A DNA stretch of 64,000 nucleotides from an uncultured Veillonellaceae bacterium (lineage in GTDB: Bacteria; Bacillota; Negativicutes; Veillonellales; Dialisteraceae): contig CAKMIA010000006.1 of NCBI GenBank assembly GCA_927353735.1, forward strand, positions 1 to 64,000, written 5' to 3'. Positions 29,838 through 37,746 of this stretch are shown one piece after another. The translations under genes and the position numbers were made by a program. Within the stretch, counting starts at the first letter, position 1; every line of letters begins with the position of its first letter. The notes beneath the pieces were generated by a model. That model was not told the DNA's origin. It saw only the letters and a list, made by a program, of their open reading frames with translations, and did no database searches.

Positions 29838-31292
29838 TTACATGTCTCCTTTCGGTGCCGTTTTCGTATATTCGGGATGGGCCTGTTCAAAGGCATAGGC
29901 CGCATTGAGGATGCGTTCTTCTCCCAGCGTGGGTCCGATGAGCTGCATGCCGAGCGGCATGCCGTCGTGGAAGCCCACGGGAATGCTGATGGACGGCGCA
30001 CCGACGAGGTTGACCGGCACGGTGCAGATATCTTCCATGTACAGAGACAGCGGATCGGAGAAGGCACCGAACTTGAAGGCCGCGCCAGACGCGGACGGAG
30101 CGGCGATGACATCGCACTTCGCAAAGGCCTGATCGAAGTCCTCCTTCAGCAGCTTGCGTACCTTGAGTGCCTTCAGGTAATACGCATCGTAATAGCCGGC
30201 GGACAGCACGTAGTTCCCCAGCATGATGCGGCGCTTCACTTCCTTGCCGAAGCCGGCGCTTCTGGTCTTGATATACATATCGACGATATCCTCGCCGGGC
30301 ATGCGGAAGCCGAAGCCCACGCCGTCATACCGGGCCAGGTTGGAGCTGGCTTCTGCCGGAGCAATGATGTAGTACACGGAGACGCCGCTCTTGATATGCG
30401 GGATGGATACGGGAACGATCTCCGCCCCTTCCCCTTCATAGAATTTCAGGGCACTCTGGATGGCCGCCTTGGTCTCCTCCTTGATGCCGGGGCCGAAGAA
30501 TTCATCCGGCACGCCGATGCGGAGTCCCTTCACATCGGTTTTGAGCGCTTTCTTATAATCCTTCTTTTCCATCGGGATGGACGTGGAATCTCTCGGGTCA
30601 TGCCCTGCAATGGCATTGAGCACGATGGCCGCATCGGTCACGTCCTTGACGATCGGTCCGATCTGGTCCAGAGAGGACGCGAAGGCCAGCAGCCCGTACC
30701 GGGAAACGAGGCCGTACGTGGGCTTCAGTCCCACGAGGCCGCAGAAGGAGGCCGGCTGGCGGATCGATCCGCCCGTATCAGAGCCGAGAGCCCAGACCGC
30801 TTCATTGGCGGCTACCGCAGCGGCGCTGCCGCCGGAGGAACCGCCGGGGACGCATTCCGTATCCCAGGGATTGCGGCTCGGTCCGAAGTAGGAATTTTCC
30901 GTGGAGCTCCCCATGGCAAATTCATCGAGGTTGGTCTTGCCCAGAGAAATGTAGTCCTCTGCTTCGAGCTTTTCAATGACCGTGGCGTTGTACGGAGCCA
31001 CCCAGTGTTCCAGCATCCGGGAGGCTGCGGTGCAGGTCTCGCCCTTGATGCAGATATTGTCCTTGACCGCACCGGGGATCCCTGCCATATCGGAGATCGC
31101 TTCCCCTGCCGCGATCCTGGCGTCCACTGCAGCCGCTCTGGCCAGCGCCGCCTCGTCGCTCACGGACAGATACGCATGGATTTCGCCCTCTGCCGCGTCG
31201 CGGTGCGCGATCATCTGTTTCGTCAATTCGACGGCGGAGATCTCCTTCGCCGTCAGTTTATCGTGAAGATCATGAATGGTAATCTGACTCAC
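29838..31292 (-). CDS. gatA: aspartyl/glutamyl-tRNA(Asn/Gln) amidotransferase subunit A
   Basis: GatA is the amidase-signature subunit that releases ammonia from glutamine for transfer to the mischarged tRNA. In the 484-residue protein the Ser-cisSer-Lys triad is visible: Lys in [11 protein letters not shown], and the [14 protein letters not shown] loop with both serines; the following [17 protein letters not shown] is the amidase signature. It overlaps neither neighbour and sits 12 bp after gatC. The substrate-channel partner is GatB. Confidence 0.97.
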   Translation of the reverse strand: MSQITIHDLHDKLTAKEISAVELTKQMIAHRDAAEGEIHAYLSVSDEAALARAAAVDARIAAGEAISDMAGIPGAVKDNICIKGETCTAASRMLEHWVAPYNATVIEKLEAEDYISLGKTNLDEFAMGSSTENSYFGPSRNPWDTECVPGGSSGGSAAAVAANEAVWALGSDTGGSIRQPASFCGLVGLKPTYGLVSRYGLLAFASSLDQIGPIVKDVTDAAIVLNAIAGHDPRDSTSIPMEKKDYKKALKTDVKGLRIGVPDEFFGPGIKEETKAAIQSALKFYEGEGAEIVPVSIPHIKSGVSVYYIIAPAEASSNLARYDGVGFGFRMPGEDIVDMYIKTRSAGFGKEVKRRIMLGNYVLSAGYYDAYYLKALKVRKLLKEDFDQAFAKCDVIAAPSASGAAFKFGAFSDPLSLYMEDICTVPVNLVGAPSISIPVGFHDGMPLGMQLIGPTLGEERILNAAYAFEQAHPEYTKTAPKGDM

Positions 31293-31304
31293 AGGCCTGC
31301 CTCC

Positions 31305-31589
31305 TTAAATGATTTTCGGCACTTTGAAATAGCCGTTTTCCTTTTCCGGCGCATTCATGAGCGCTTCCTCATTGGTAAACGATGTATGCGGCACATCCTC
31401 CCGCATGACATTATATTGCTCCACCGCATGGACCATAGGCTGCACGTCGGCCGTGTCGTACTGATTCAGCTCATCCATGTACGTCAGGATGCTGTTCATG
31501 GACGCTTTCATTTCTTCCAGCTCTTCCGGATCGAAGGCCAGACGGGAAAGCAGCGCCACTTTCTGAACTTCCTCTGTAGAGATTTTCAC
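31305..31589 (-). CDS. gatC: aspartyl/glutamyl-tRNA(Asn/Gln) amidotransferase subunit C
   Basis: GatC is the small belt-like subunit that holds GatA and GatB together. I place the start at a GTG (31589), giving 94 residues that begin (V/M)KISTEEVQKVALLSRLAF, the usual GatC start and length. GAAAGGA lies about 11 nt upstream. The open frame continues well upstream but that part has no GatC similarity and overlaps the promoter. The motif MVHAVEQYNVMREDVP and the C-terminal FKVPKII are typical. First gene of gatC-gatA-gatB. Confidence 0.92.
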   Translation of the reverse strand: MKISTEEVQKVALLSRLAFDPEELEEMKASMNSILTYMDELNQYDTADVQPMVHAVEQYNVMREDVPHTSFTNEEALMNAPEKENGYFKVPKII

Positions 31590-31650
31590 TGATTTCACTT
31601 TCCTTTCTGCGTGCGGCAGCGCCGCCGCTGACGATAAAAAATCTATCATT

Positions 31651-31659
31651 AGTATACCA
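31651..31659 (-). promoter_or_regulatory. extended -10 promoter of gatCAB
   Basis: TGGTATACT on the minus strand is an extended -10 about 60 bp upstream of the gatC GTG; the -35 region is weak. Confidence 0.5.
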
Positions 31660-31690
31660 TATGAGAAAACATTTCCGAAAAGCACGCCAC

Positions 31691-31728
31691 GCAGAATCCC
31701 CTGCGGCACGCCTCCGCAGGGGATTCTG
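31691..31728 (-). terminator. strong hairpin after mrnC, terminator-like
   Basis: CAGAATCCCCTGCGG and CCGCAGGGGATTCTG form a 15-bp perfect stem around an 7-nt loop right after the mrnC stop codon. No T run follows, so it may be a transcript-end stabiliser or a factor-assisted terminator rather than a classic intrinsic one. Confidence 0.55.
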
Positions 31729-31729
31729 A

Positions 31730-32194
31730 TCATTCATGAAATTCGTCGGCCAGGTATTTCAGCGCCCGCCCCATGAGGAACTGCATCCGGTCTTTCCGTC
31801 CGGCCAGATACAGATAGCCCAGCAGGCTCTCGAAGGCCGTAGCCTCGCGGTATTCCTCCACCGTGGCGCTCTTCGGCACCGAGGAGTGCGTATTGCGCCC
31901 GCGGCGGCACACCTTCAGCTCCCGGTCGTCGAGAAGCTCCCGCAGCTCGAAGAGAATGCGGCTCTGCCACTTCGCAGAGACCATTTCCGCTGCGAGGGCA
32001 TTCAGGATCTGCACATTGTAAATGCCCGTATCGATGAGCTTCTCCCGGATGAAGAAGGACCAGCACACGTCGCCCATATAGGCCAGCGTGAGCGCATCCA
32101 TGGAAAACACATCCTGCTCCGTGAGCGCGGGAGTCCCCCGGCCCACCTTCTGCGCCATCTGCTTTTTCAGGAACTGAACGCGCTTAAACTCCAC
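31730..32194 (-). CDS. mrnC: Mini-ribonuclease III
   Basis: Mini-III is an RNase III catalytic domain without a dsRNA-binding domain; in Bacillus it matures 23S rRNA. The 154-residue product shows the signature ALTLAYMGDVCWSFFIRE with the catalytic Asp, and the second conserved block EYREATAFESLLGYLYLAG with the Glu pair. I place the start at a GTG (32194) with GGTGGA upstream, overlapping the end of cysS by 11 bp; an internal ATG at 32158 has no site. The cysS-mrnC order is classic for Firmicutes, and the gene is under the same T-box. Confidence 0.9.
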   Translation of the reverse strand: MEFKRVQFLKKQMAQKVGRGTPALTEQDVFSMDALTLAYMGDVCWSFFIREKLIDTGIYNVQILNALAAEMVSAKWQSRILFELRELLDDRELKVCRRGRNTHSSVPKSATVEEYREATAFESLLGYLYLAGRKDRMQFLMGRALKYLADEFHE

Positions 32195-33635
32195 GCTTTT
32201 TCCACCGTGCGCCCGAAGGCGTATCCTCGATGACGATATCCATTTCGGCCAGCTTGTCGCGGATCTTGTCAGCGATGGCATACTGTTTCCCCGCACGGGC
32301 TTCCTGCCGGATATCGAGAATGACCTGCATGAGCTTCAGGAAATCGCCGTCGTCCGCGGCATCCCGGCGGCGGCTCCACGCGCCTTCCAGAATGCCCAGC
32401 ACATCCATGATCTCCTTCAGATTCTTCATGGCCAGCGCCACCGCCTCGCTGTCGATGCCTGCGGTGCCGCTCTGAACGGCCGTGTAGTAGATATTGATGG
32501 CCTTCGCCAGGTCAAAGACCGTGCTCGAGGCCAGGCCCGTATTGAAGTCATCATCCATGGCGTCATGGAAATCCTTCATCGCCTTTTCCGCAGCGGCGGA
32601 CAGAGCGGCCGAAGCCTCGGACGCTTCATGGCCCTCCTTTTCCGCCAGCTCGCGGATGCGGCCGATCACATCGGTGAGGCGGGCCATATTCGTCTCCGCC
32701 TCTTCCAGACGGTCGTCGCTGAAATCCAGCGGGCTCCGGTAATGGGTGGAGAGCAGGAAGAACCGGAGGGCATCGCCGGAATACTTTTCCAGCACATCCT
32801 TCACGAGGAAGAAATTATTGAGCGACTTGCTCATCTTTTCCTGATTGATGGTGATGAAGCCGTTGTGCATCCAGTAATGGACGAAGGTGCAGCCCGTGCA
32901 GCCCTCGGACTGGGCGATCTCATTTTCATGGTGCGGGAAGATCAGATCGCTGCCGCCGCCGTGGAAATCAAAGGTCTTGCCCAGATAGTGGATGGACATG
33001 GCCGAGCATTCGATATGCCAGCCCGGACGGCCCGGTCCCCACGGGCTGTCCCATGCAGGTTCGCCGGGCTTGGCGCCCTTCCATACGGCGAAGTCCCCGG
33101 GATTCCGCTTGCCTTCATTGACCTGCACCCGTGCGCCGGCCAGCATGTCCTCCACATTGCGGCCGGACAGCTTGCCGTAATCCGCAAAGGTGGAAATATC
33201 GTAATATACGTCATTGTCCAGCACATAGGCATGGCCCTTGTCGATGAGCGTCTGCACCATGGCGATGATGTCGTCCATATGCTCGGACACGCGCGGATAC
33301 TTGTCCGCCCGGCGCACATGGAGCGCATCGATGACCTGGAAATAGGCATCGATATAGCGGTCGGAGATCACCTTCCAGGTGGTGCCCTCCGCATTGGCCT
33401 TATTGATGATCTTGTCATCCACATCGGTGAAATTCTGGATCAGCGTCACCTTGTAGCCGATGTACTGCAGATACCGGCGGATCACGTCCCACGTCACGGC
33501 CGGACGGGCATTGCCGATGTGGGGATGGTTGTACGGCGTGACGCCGCAGACGTAGATCTTCACCTCGCCCGGCGTGACCGGATGAAACAGAGACTTGTCG
33601 CGGGTCATCGTGTTATACACTCTGATGTCTTCCAT
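32184..33635 (-). CDS. cysS: cysteinyl-tRNA synthetase
   Basis: This class I aminoacyl-tRNA synthetase of 483 residues charges tRNA-Cys. The HIGH motif appears as PHIGNARP (residues 38-45); Cys30 in YVCGVTPYN and later WHIECSAM and HHENE residues bind the zinc that selects cysteine. KMSKS is present in [26 protein letters not shown] precedes the ATG at 33635. Expression is controlled by the cysteine T-box just upstream. Confidence 0.97.
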   Translation of the reverse strand: MEDIRVYNTMTRDKSLFHPVTPGEVKIYVCGVTPYNHPHIGNARPAVTWDVIRRYLQYIGYKVTLIQNFTDVDDKIINKANAEGTTWKVISDRYIDAYFQVIDALHVRRADKYPRVSEHMDDIIAMVQTLIDKGHAYVLDNDVYYDISTFADYGKLSGRNVEDMLAGARVQVNEGKRNPGDFAVWKGAKPGEPAWDSPWGPGRPGWHIECSAMSIHYLGKTFDFHGGGSDLIFPHHENEIAQSEGCTGCTFVHYWMHNGFITINQEKMSKSLNNFFLVKDVLEKYSGDALRFFLLSTHYRSPLDFSDDRLEEAETNMARLTDVIGRIRELAEKEGHEASEASAALSAAAEKAMKDFHDAMDDDFNTGLASSTVFDLAKAINIYYTAVQSGTAGIDSEAVALAMKNLKEIMDVLGILEGAWSRRRDAADDGDFLKLMQVILDIRQEARAGKQYAIADKIRDKLAEMDIVIEDTPSGARWKKRGV

Positions 33636-33689
33636 AATATCCTCCTTCTTTTGTGTGGCAGGATCGCAGCCGGCAGCATTCCGGAAAAT

Positions 33690-33912
33690 GAAAAACCACC
33701 GCCTCACAGAGACGGTGGTCCGCTATTCCACTCTGCAAGCAACTGAAAGCTGCTTCCTGCTGTTTTTATCGCAAACAAACGGAAAAAGCTACTCTTTTCA
33801 TTTCACCTTTTCTGCTCCCGAATGCATTTCTTTCCGGATTTTCCGGGCAGGTTTTCAGCCGGCGGCCTGCCCTCTCTGCAAAAAAAGAACGGAAATACTT
33901 CTTTCGATCCTC
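33690..33912 (-). promoter_or_regulatory. cysteine T-box leader controlling cysS-mrnC
   Basis: The minus-strand leader has the order expected for a T-box. Stem I includes an AAAGAAGTA bulge-type segment, GCAGAGAGGG and GCTGAAAACC, and a specifier loop GAAATGCATTCGGGAG whose codon UGC (complement of 33824-33826) is cysteine. A linker AAGAGTAGC follows. The T-box sequence AGAGTGGAATAGCGGA (33719-33734) departs from the usual AGGGTGGNACCGCG but keeps its core. The terminator stem ACCACCGTCTC/GAGGCGGTGGT with T's is at 33691-33719. Uncharged tRNA-Cys would prevent termination and raise cysS expression. Confidence 0.88.
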
Positions 33913-33914
33913 GC

Positions 33915-33920
33915 ATTGTA
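33915..33920 (-). promoter_or_regulatory. possible internal -10 for the T-box transcript
   Basis: TACAAT on the minus strand lies just before the T-box 5' end. The -35 is weak, so the T-box may be read from the strong promoter at 34150-34178 instead. Confidence 0.3.
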
Positions 33921-33931
33921 TGATATTCTCT

Positions 33932-34143
33932 GCATCCCACAGCTGACCTGGTTTTCGCCCCCACACCCGCCTGCTGGAGCGTTCGCTACCCGGCTGTCTG
34001 CCTCTCACTACTGACCCTCTCGGTTTTCCCGGCAGGACTTACTTCTAAACCGCACCGTGCTCAGAAACCCTTTTGATTTCCTTACGTGGATCGTTTTGCC
34101 TGCGACTGGCATCGACTTGCAACCACAGACCTGTGTGATGCTT
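33932..34143 (-). ncRNA. candidate structured RNA of unknown class upstream of the cysS T-box
   Basis: A perfect promoter starts a transcript near 34143 whose first 212 nt cannot be the T-box and has no credible protein. Its ends pair: GCATCACACAG (34131-34141) with CTGTGGGATGC (33932-33942), one mismatch. Inside, GGAAATC pairs with GGTTTCT around AAAAG, GTCCTGCC pairs with GGCAGAC, and GGTAGCGAACGCTCC is a hairpin with a GAAC loop. I could not match it to tmRNA, RNase P, SRP, 6S or a riboswitch I know. A reading frame at 33766-34008 crosses it and the T-box and is taken as spurious. Confidence 0.55.
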
Positions 34144-34149
34144 CTCCAT

Positions 34150-34178
34150 ATTATAGGAGGAGCCTCTTTCCGTGTCAA
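34150..34178 (-). promoter_or_regulatory. perfect consensus promoter upstream of the structured RNA, T-box and cysS
   Basis: TTGACA (complement of 34173-34178) and TATAAT (complement of 34150-34155) with a 17-bp spacer. It lies just beyond the 3' end of the sirtuin gene. Confidence 0.92.
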
Positions 34179-34194
34179 CCGGAAACGGACCCTC

Positions 34195-34947
34195 TCAGCG
34201 CTTTTCCTTCAGGAGCCGCAGCCCCTCCTCCAGCACGGCCCCCACGCTGTCCCGGAAGACCATGGTGCACGACCGGTCCCGCGGCGTCTCGTCCCGGTTG
34301 ATAAGCACCAGCGCATCCCCGCGGAAATAGTCAATGAAGCCCGCCGCCGGATAGACCACGAGGCTGGTGCCCCCGATGATGAGCATATCCGCCCGGGCGA
34401 TCTCCTCCACCGCGCACTGGATGGTGAAGCCGTCCAGCGGCTCCTCATAGAGCACCACGTCGGGCTTCACCACGCCGCCGCAGGCCGGGCAGTGCGGGAC
34501 CGGCGTGCAGAGCGCCAGAAATTCCTCCATTCCGTAGTCCCGGCCGCACTTCTGACAGAGATTCCGCAGCACCGAGCCGTGCAGCTCCAGCACGTTCCGG
34601 CTGCCCGCCTTCTGGTGCAGGCCGTCGATATTCTGCGTCACCACCGCCGACAGTTTGCCCATGCGCTCCAGCTCCGCCAGCGCGTAATGGGCGCGGTTCG
34701 GCTGCGCCTGCAGCATCATCCCCTCCCGCTCCTTGTAGAGCGTGTAGAATTCCACCGGGTGCTCCTCATAGAAATGATGGGACAGCATTTCCTCCGGCGA
34801 CCAGGGCAGATCGGTCTTCTTCCGGTACAGTCCGTTCTTCCCGCGAAAATCCGGAATTTTAGATTCCGTCGATACCCCTGCGCCGCCGAAAAACACGATC
34901 CGATCATGCGTGCGGAGCAGCTCAGCAAAACGTTCCACCGGTGTCAT
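34195..34947 (-). CDS. cobB: NAD-dependent protein deacylase, sirtuin family
   Basis: This 250-residue Sir2 enzyme removes acetyl or longer acyl groups from lysines, consuming NAD. The NAD-binding [16 protein letters not shown] (residues 21-36; the usual Gly after TES is Lys) and [12 protein letters not shown] motifs are present, with catalytic His in LELHGS. Four zinc cysteines are CQKC and CPAC. The ATG at 34947 has GAGGGATCG before it; the frame extends upstream without similarity. Divergent from an HD-domain gene. Confidence 0.93.
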   Translation of the reverse strand: MTPVERFAELLRTHDRIVFFGGAGVSTESKIPDFRGKNGLYRKKTDLPWSPEEMLSHHFYEEHPVEFYTLYKEREGMMLQAQPNRAHYALAELERMGKLSAVVTQNIDGLHQKAGSRNVLELHGSVLRNLCQKCGRDYGMEEFLALCTPVPHCPACGGVVKPDVVLYEEPLDGFTIQCAVEEIARADMLIIGGTSLVVYPAAGFIDYFRGDALVLINRDETPRDRSCTMVFRDSVGAVLEEGLRLLKEKR

Positions 34948-35007
34948 ACGATCCCTCCTCTGCGGATGTCTCCGGCGCGGCGCGCCGCTTTCTTTTTCTC
35001 TATTTGT

Positions 35008-35016
35008 ATTGTAACA
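35008..35016 (-). promoter_or_regulatory. extended -10 promoter for the sirtuin gene
   Basis: TGTTACAAT on the minus strand is an extended -10 about 60 bp upstream of the sirtuin ATG; no clear -35. Confidence 0.4.
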
Positions 35017-35043
35017 CAGGCTCTTTCCCGGGAGCGGCCCGGT

Positions 35044-35072
35044 TTGCCATTCCCTCCGGCGGGGCATATAAT
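35044..35072 (+). promoter_or_regulatory. promoter of the HD-domain gene
   Basis: TTGCCA (35044-35049) and TATAAT (35067-35072) are 17 bp apart, 40 bp upstream of the ATG. Confidence 0.75.
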
Positions 35073-35111
35073 AAAAAAAATTTCCCCTGCGGGACCAAAG
35101 GAGTGATCTGC

Positions 35112-35696
35112 ATGAGCCGTCTGACTCTGGCCAAGGCCAAAGAAATTCTGAAAAAACACACCACCGAGCCCTCCCTGTTCACTCACGCCGCCTGCGTGAG
35201 CGCCGCCATGGGCGCGCTGGCCGACTATTATCATGAAGACAAGGACTATTGGGAAGCCATCGGCTGGCTCCACGACGTGGACTACGAAAAATTCCCCTCC
35301 GAGCACTGCCATCACGTGCGTGAGCTCCTCGCACCGGAAGGCGTGGATGAAGAGGATATCCGCATCATCATCTCCCACGGCTACGGCGTCGTCACCGAAT
35401 ACGGCGTCTGCACCGAGGAAGTGGAGCCCACGACCCCCATCATGAAGAGCCTCTTCACCGTGGACGAGCTCACCGGCCTTATCCATGCTTATGCGCTCAT
35501 GCGCCCGGAAGGCCTCGACGGCATGACCGTGAAGAGCCTCAAGAAGAAATGGAAGGACAAGCACTTCGCCGCCGGCTGCAAGCGGGACGTCATCCAGCGC
35601 GGCTTCGACATGATGGGCCTCGACCCCGCCGTGGTCATGCAGTGCTGCATCGACGGCATGACCGCCCACAAAGCCGATATCGGCCTCGACAAATAA
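35112..35696 (+). CDS. HD-domain (HDIG-type) hydrolase-like protein
   Basis: The 194-residue cytosolic protein carries an HD phosphohydrolase fold: His in FTHAACV, the HD pair in AIGWLHDVDYEKFPSEHCHHV, and a later ISHGYG. This pattern is common in small stand-alone HDIG proteins of anaerobes annotated as hydrolases; a nucleotide or phosphorylated metabolite is the likely type of substrate, but none is known. AAAGGAGTG lies before the ATG at 35112. The C-terminal third (SLKKKWKDKHFAAGCKRD) is conserved-looking and basic. Single gene between a promoter and a terminator. Confidence 0.88.
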   Translation: MSRLTLAKAKEILKKHTTEPSLFTHAACVSAAMGALADYYHEDKDYWEAIGWLHDVDYEKFPSEHCHHVRELLAPEGVDEEDIRIIISHGYGVVTEYGVCTEEVEPTTPIMKSLFTVDELTGLIHAYALMRPEGLDGMTVKSLKKKWKDKHFAAGCKRDVIQRGFDMMGLDPAVVMQCCIDGMTAHKADIGLDK

Positions 35697-35707
35697 AAAG
35701 AAAACAG

Positions 35708-35736
35708 ACCGCCGGTCTCTGCCGGCGGTTTCTTTC
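35708..35736 (+). terminator. terminator of the HD-domain gene
   Basis: ACCGCCGG and CCGGCGGT pair perfectly around a 6-nt loop, then TTCTTTC. Confidence 0.8.
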
Positions 35737-35766
35737 TGCCCGCCTGCCGGCGCGCCGGCCCGTTTC

Positions 35767-35795
35767 TTCTCATTCCGTTCCCCATTTGATATAAT
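35767..35795 (+). promoter_or_regulatory. promoter of the DUF1858-like gene
   Basis: TTCTCA (35767-35772) and TATAAT (35790-35795) are 17 bp apart, 39 bp upstream of the ATG. Confidence 0.6.
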
Positions 35796-35834
35796 AAAAG
35801 AAATATATTGAAAATTTTGAAAGGAGTCATTCCC

Positions 35835-36785
35835 ATGACCGCAGACAATCTTTCCTTCTCTCTTGAGATCGACTATATTCCCGACGAGACCGCCGGCCGC
35901 AGTGAATTCGAGGCCAAAATGAAACAGACCGCGGAGGAATTCCACGGCTTCTACACCCTGGACAAGGATCACCGTCCCGTCATCGCCGGACTGGCCCGGG
36001 AGGACGTGGACAAGCTCCTCGCCGTGCTGGGCCTCTCCGCCTTCGGCACCTGGCCGGCATGCATCCTCACCGTCACCATTTCCACGCCCCTTCCGCTCCG
36101 CGCCATCGGCATGTCCGACGGCTGGGACATCTACGTGGGCAAGAAGACTTTCTTTGCCTTCGCCCAGTTCCCTGCCGACGCCGTGAACATTCTCATGAAG
36201 GCCTGTACCTACTATCTGGACCGCGAGACCTATCAGCCGCTGGAGGAATTCGTGAAGGAGACCGGCTTTGAAAACTTCCGCAACGCCGTGCTCGGCAATG
36301 AACCGGCCTCCCCCTTCGGCGATGATGTCCCTAATTATTACGGCAGCAGCTGGGGCGCGCCCAACGTGCCGCCGCTCAAGGAAGGCGACTTCGTCCGTCC
36401 AGAACACAATGTGATGCAGGTCATCGAGGTCTACCCGGAAATGGGGCCGCTCCTCATGGAATACGGCATGAGCTGCGTGGGCTGCTTCGTCTCCTACGAT
36501 GAAAACATCTGGCAGGCTGCGCAGGCCCACGGCCTCGACGTGTTCGAGATCCTCGGCGAAATGAACGAATATCTGTCCGACAAATACCACAAGCCGCTCC
36601 TCACCGGCGAGACCCCCATGGAGGACATCCTCACCCTCTATCCGCAGCTCCTTTCCGTGCTGCAGGAAAAAGGCCTCGTCATGCCGCAGGACATGAAAAC
36701 CCCGCTGGGCACGCTCTGCGAGGAAGCCCATGCGGATCTGCAGGACGTTCTCGACGCCTGCGGGAAAAAGCTCCGCAAGGAATAA
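35835..36785 (+). CDS. protein with C-terminal DUF1858-like CxxC domain
   Basis: The 316-residue product has two parts. Residues 1-165 form a domain I do not recognise (includes IGMSDGWDIYVGKKTFFAFAQFPADAVNILMKA). From about residue 190 there is a DUF1858-like domain: FVRPEHNVMQVIEVYPEMGPLLMEYGMSCVGCF, where the CVGC pair is the hallmark of this family, often linked to hybrid-cluster or redox proteins and possibly metal or disulfide chemistry. A second similar helical repeat (MEDILTLYPQLLSVLQEKGL) follows without the cysteines. No signal or membrane segment, so cytosolic. AAAGGAGTCATTCCC precedes the ATG. Confidence 0.78.
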   Translation: MTADNLSFSLEIDYIPDETAGRSEFEAKMKQTAEEFHGFYTLDKDHRPVIAGLAREDVDKLLAVLGLSAFGTWPACILTVTISTPLPLRAIGMSDGWDIYVGKKTFFAFAQFPADAVNILMKACTYYLDRETYQPLEEFVKETGFENFRNAVLGNEPASPFGDDVPNYYGSSWGAPNVPPLKEGDFVRPEHNVMQVIEVYPEMGPLLMEYGMSCVGCFVSYDENIWQAAQAHGLDVFEILGEMNEYLSDKYHKPLLTGETPMEDILTLYPQLLSVLQEKGLVMPQDMKTPLGTLCEEAHADLQDVLDACGKKLRKE

Positions 36786-36795
36786 AAAAGACAAT

Positions 36796-36830
36796 AAAAA
36801 ACAGCGCCTTCGCAAAGGTGCTGTTTTTTT
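36796..36830. terminator. bidirectional terminator
   Basis: AAAAACAGCGCCTT and AAAGGTGCTGTTTTT pair around CGC between the DUF1858-like gene and the ECF S-component gene. Confidence 0.9.
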
Positions 36831-36866
36831 GTTGTCCCGTTTCCTCCGGCCGAGAAGAAAGGGCTC

Positions 36867-37499
36867 TCAGCGGCTGATGCTCCAGCCGCTCCGGTGAAGC
36901 GCTGCGATGATCGGCGCCACGATGACGCCAGATACGATGGCTTCCGGAATGCCGTTCGCCAGCGTGATGCCGATGAAGATATTGGCCACACCCTGAACGG
37001 AGATGCCCTGCGCTTCCGCATAGGGCGCTCCCACCAGCACGAACAGCGTCCCCAGGAAGAGGATCGTATGGAGCACCGTCGTCACCACAGCGGCGATGGC
37101 CGCCCGGATGAAGACGCGCGTATGAAGATGCGAGAAGATCAGATAGGCGATGATGCCGATGAGAATGCGCGGCACGATGCATACGATCGCATCATAGGCG
37201 ATGTTGTACTGCACAGCGAACTGCAGCAGCAGACTCGGCGCACGCAGGGTCTGCACGAACGAAAACAGACCGAACATGAAGCCCACCAGCGCGCCCACGC
37301 GGGGACCGGCGGCAATGCTTCCGATGATGGTCGGAATGTGCAGGATGGTCGCATCCATAAAAAGGAGCGGGATGAATCCATACCCGGTCAGACCGAGGAA
37401 TATGGTGATGCCCGCCAGAAGACCTGACACAGTGAGCTGGCGCACATTCAGAAATGCATGCGGCTGCTGTGCCTTTTTGCTGTTGATTGTTTTTTCCAT
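36867..37499 (-). CDS. ECF transporter S component (vitamin-binding subunit)
   Basis: The 210-residue protein has about six hydrophobic helices and the S-component pattern TGYGFIPLLFMDATILHIPTIIGSIAAGPRVGALVGFMFGLFSF. Such subunits capture a vitamin or cofactor precursor and dock on a shared EcfAA'T module, which is not encoded here (group II ECF arrangement). The substrate cannot be fixed from sequence; pantothenate-type carriers have a similar layout. A folded RNA leader precedes the gene and could report the ligand. The ribosome site is GGAGGC. Confidence 0.82.
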   Translation of the reverse strand: MEKTINSKKAQQPHAFLNVRQLTVSGLLAGITIFLGLTGYGFIPLLFMDATILHIPTIIGSIAAGPRVGALVGFMFGLFSFVQTLRAPSLLLQFAVQYNIAYDAIVCIVPRILIGIIAYLIFSHLHTRVFIRAAIAAVVTTVLHTILFLGTLFVLVGAPYAEAQGISVQGVANIFIGITLANGIPEAIVSGVIVAPIIAALHRSGWSISR

Positions 37500-37559
37500 T
37501 GTGAAAAGCCTCCGTTCTTATTCTCCTGCGAGATATAAGCCGTACGAAAATTTCTTCCT

Positions 37560-37628
37560 CTGCTGGCAGTACTTGCCATGCGGTCCAGTTCGACCGATAC
37601 CGGCATTGCACAGCCCCTGTGCCAGCTT
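37560..37628 (-). ncRNA. folded leader RNA of the ECF S-component gene, riboswitch candidate
   Basis: The transcript starts near 37627. An outer helix pairs GCTGGCA (37620-37626) with TGCCAGC (37562-37568). Within it GCACAG-GGG-CTGTGC and CGGTC-GAACTG-GACCG form two hairpins, the second inside a TGCC/GGCA helix, giving a three-way shape. About 60 nt separate it from the ATG. No match to TPP, FMN, cobalamin, THF or preQ1 aptamer motifs was seen. Confidence 0.5.
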
Positions 37629-37633
37629 TTGTT

Positions 37634-37661
37634 ATTATACCTGCCCTTCTCCATGTGTCAA
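37634..37661 (-). promoter_or_regulatory. promoter of the ECF S-component gene
   Basis: TTGACA (complement of 37656-37661) and TATAAT (complement of 37634-37639), spacer 16 bp. It gives a leader of about 130 nt. Confidence 0.85.
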
Positions 37662-37746
37662 CGGAAAAATCGCCGGGACCGCCGGGCCCCTTCCAGAAAA
37701 TTTGTATACACCCTCATAAGAAAAAACAGGCCCTGAAGAGCCTGAC

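Noticed and set aside
33766..34008. An 80-residue minus-strand frame upstream of cysS
   Set aside because: It crosses the T-box stem I and the structured RNA, has no good ribosome site, and its composition follows RNA structure rather than protein.
33932..34143. SRP RNA, 6S RNA, tmRNA, RNase P RNA or group II intron remnant
   Set aside because: An ACCAGGTCAG stretch recalls SRP RNA but the GGAAG tetraloop region is missing; the other classes' conserved cores are not found.
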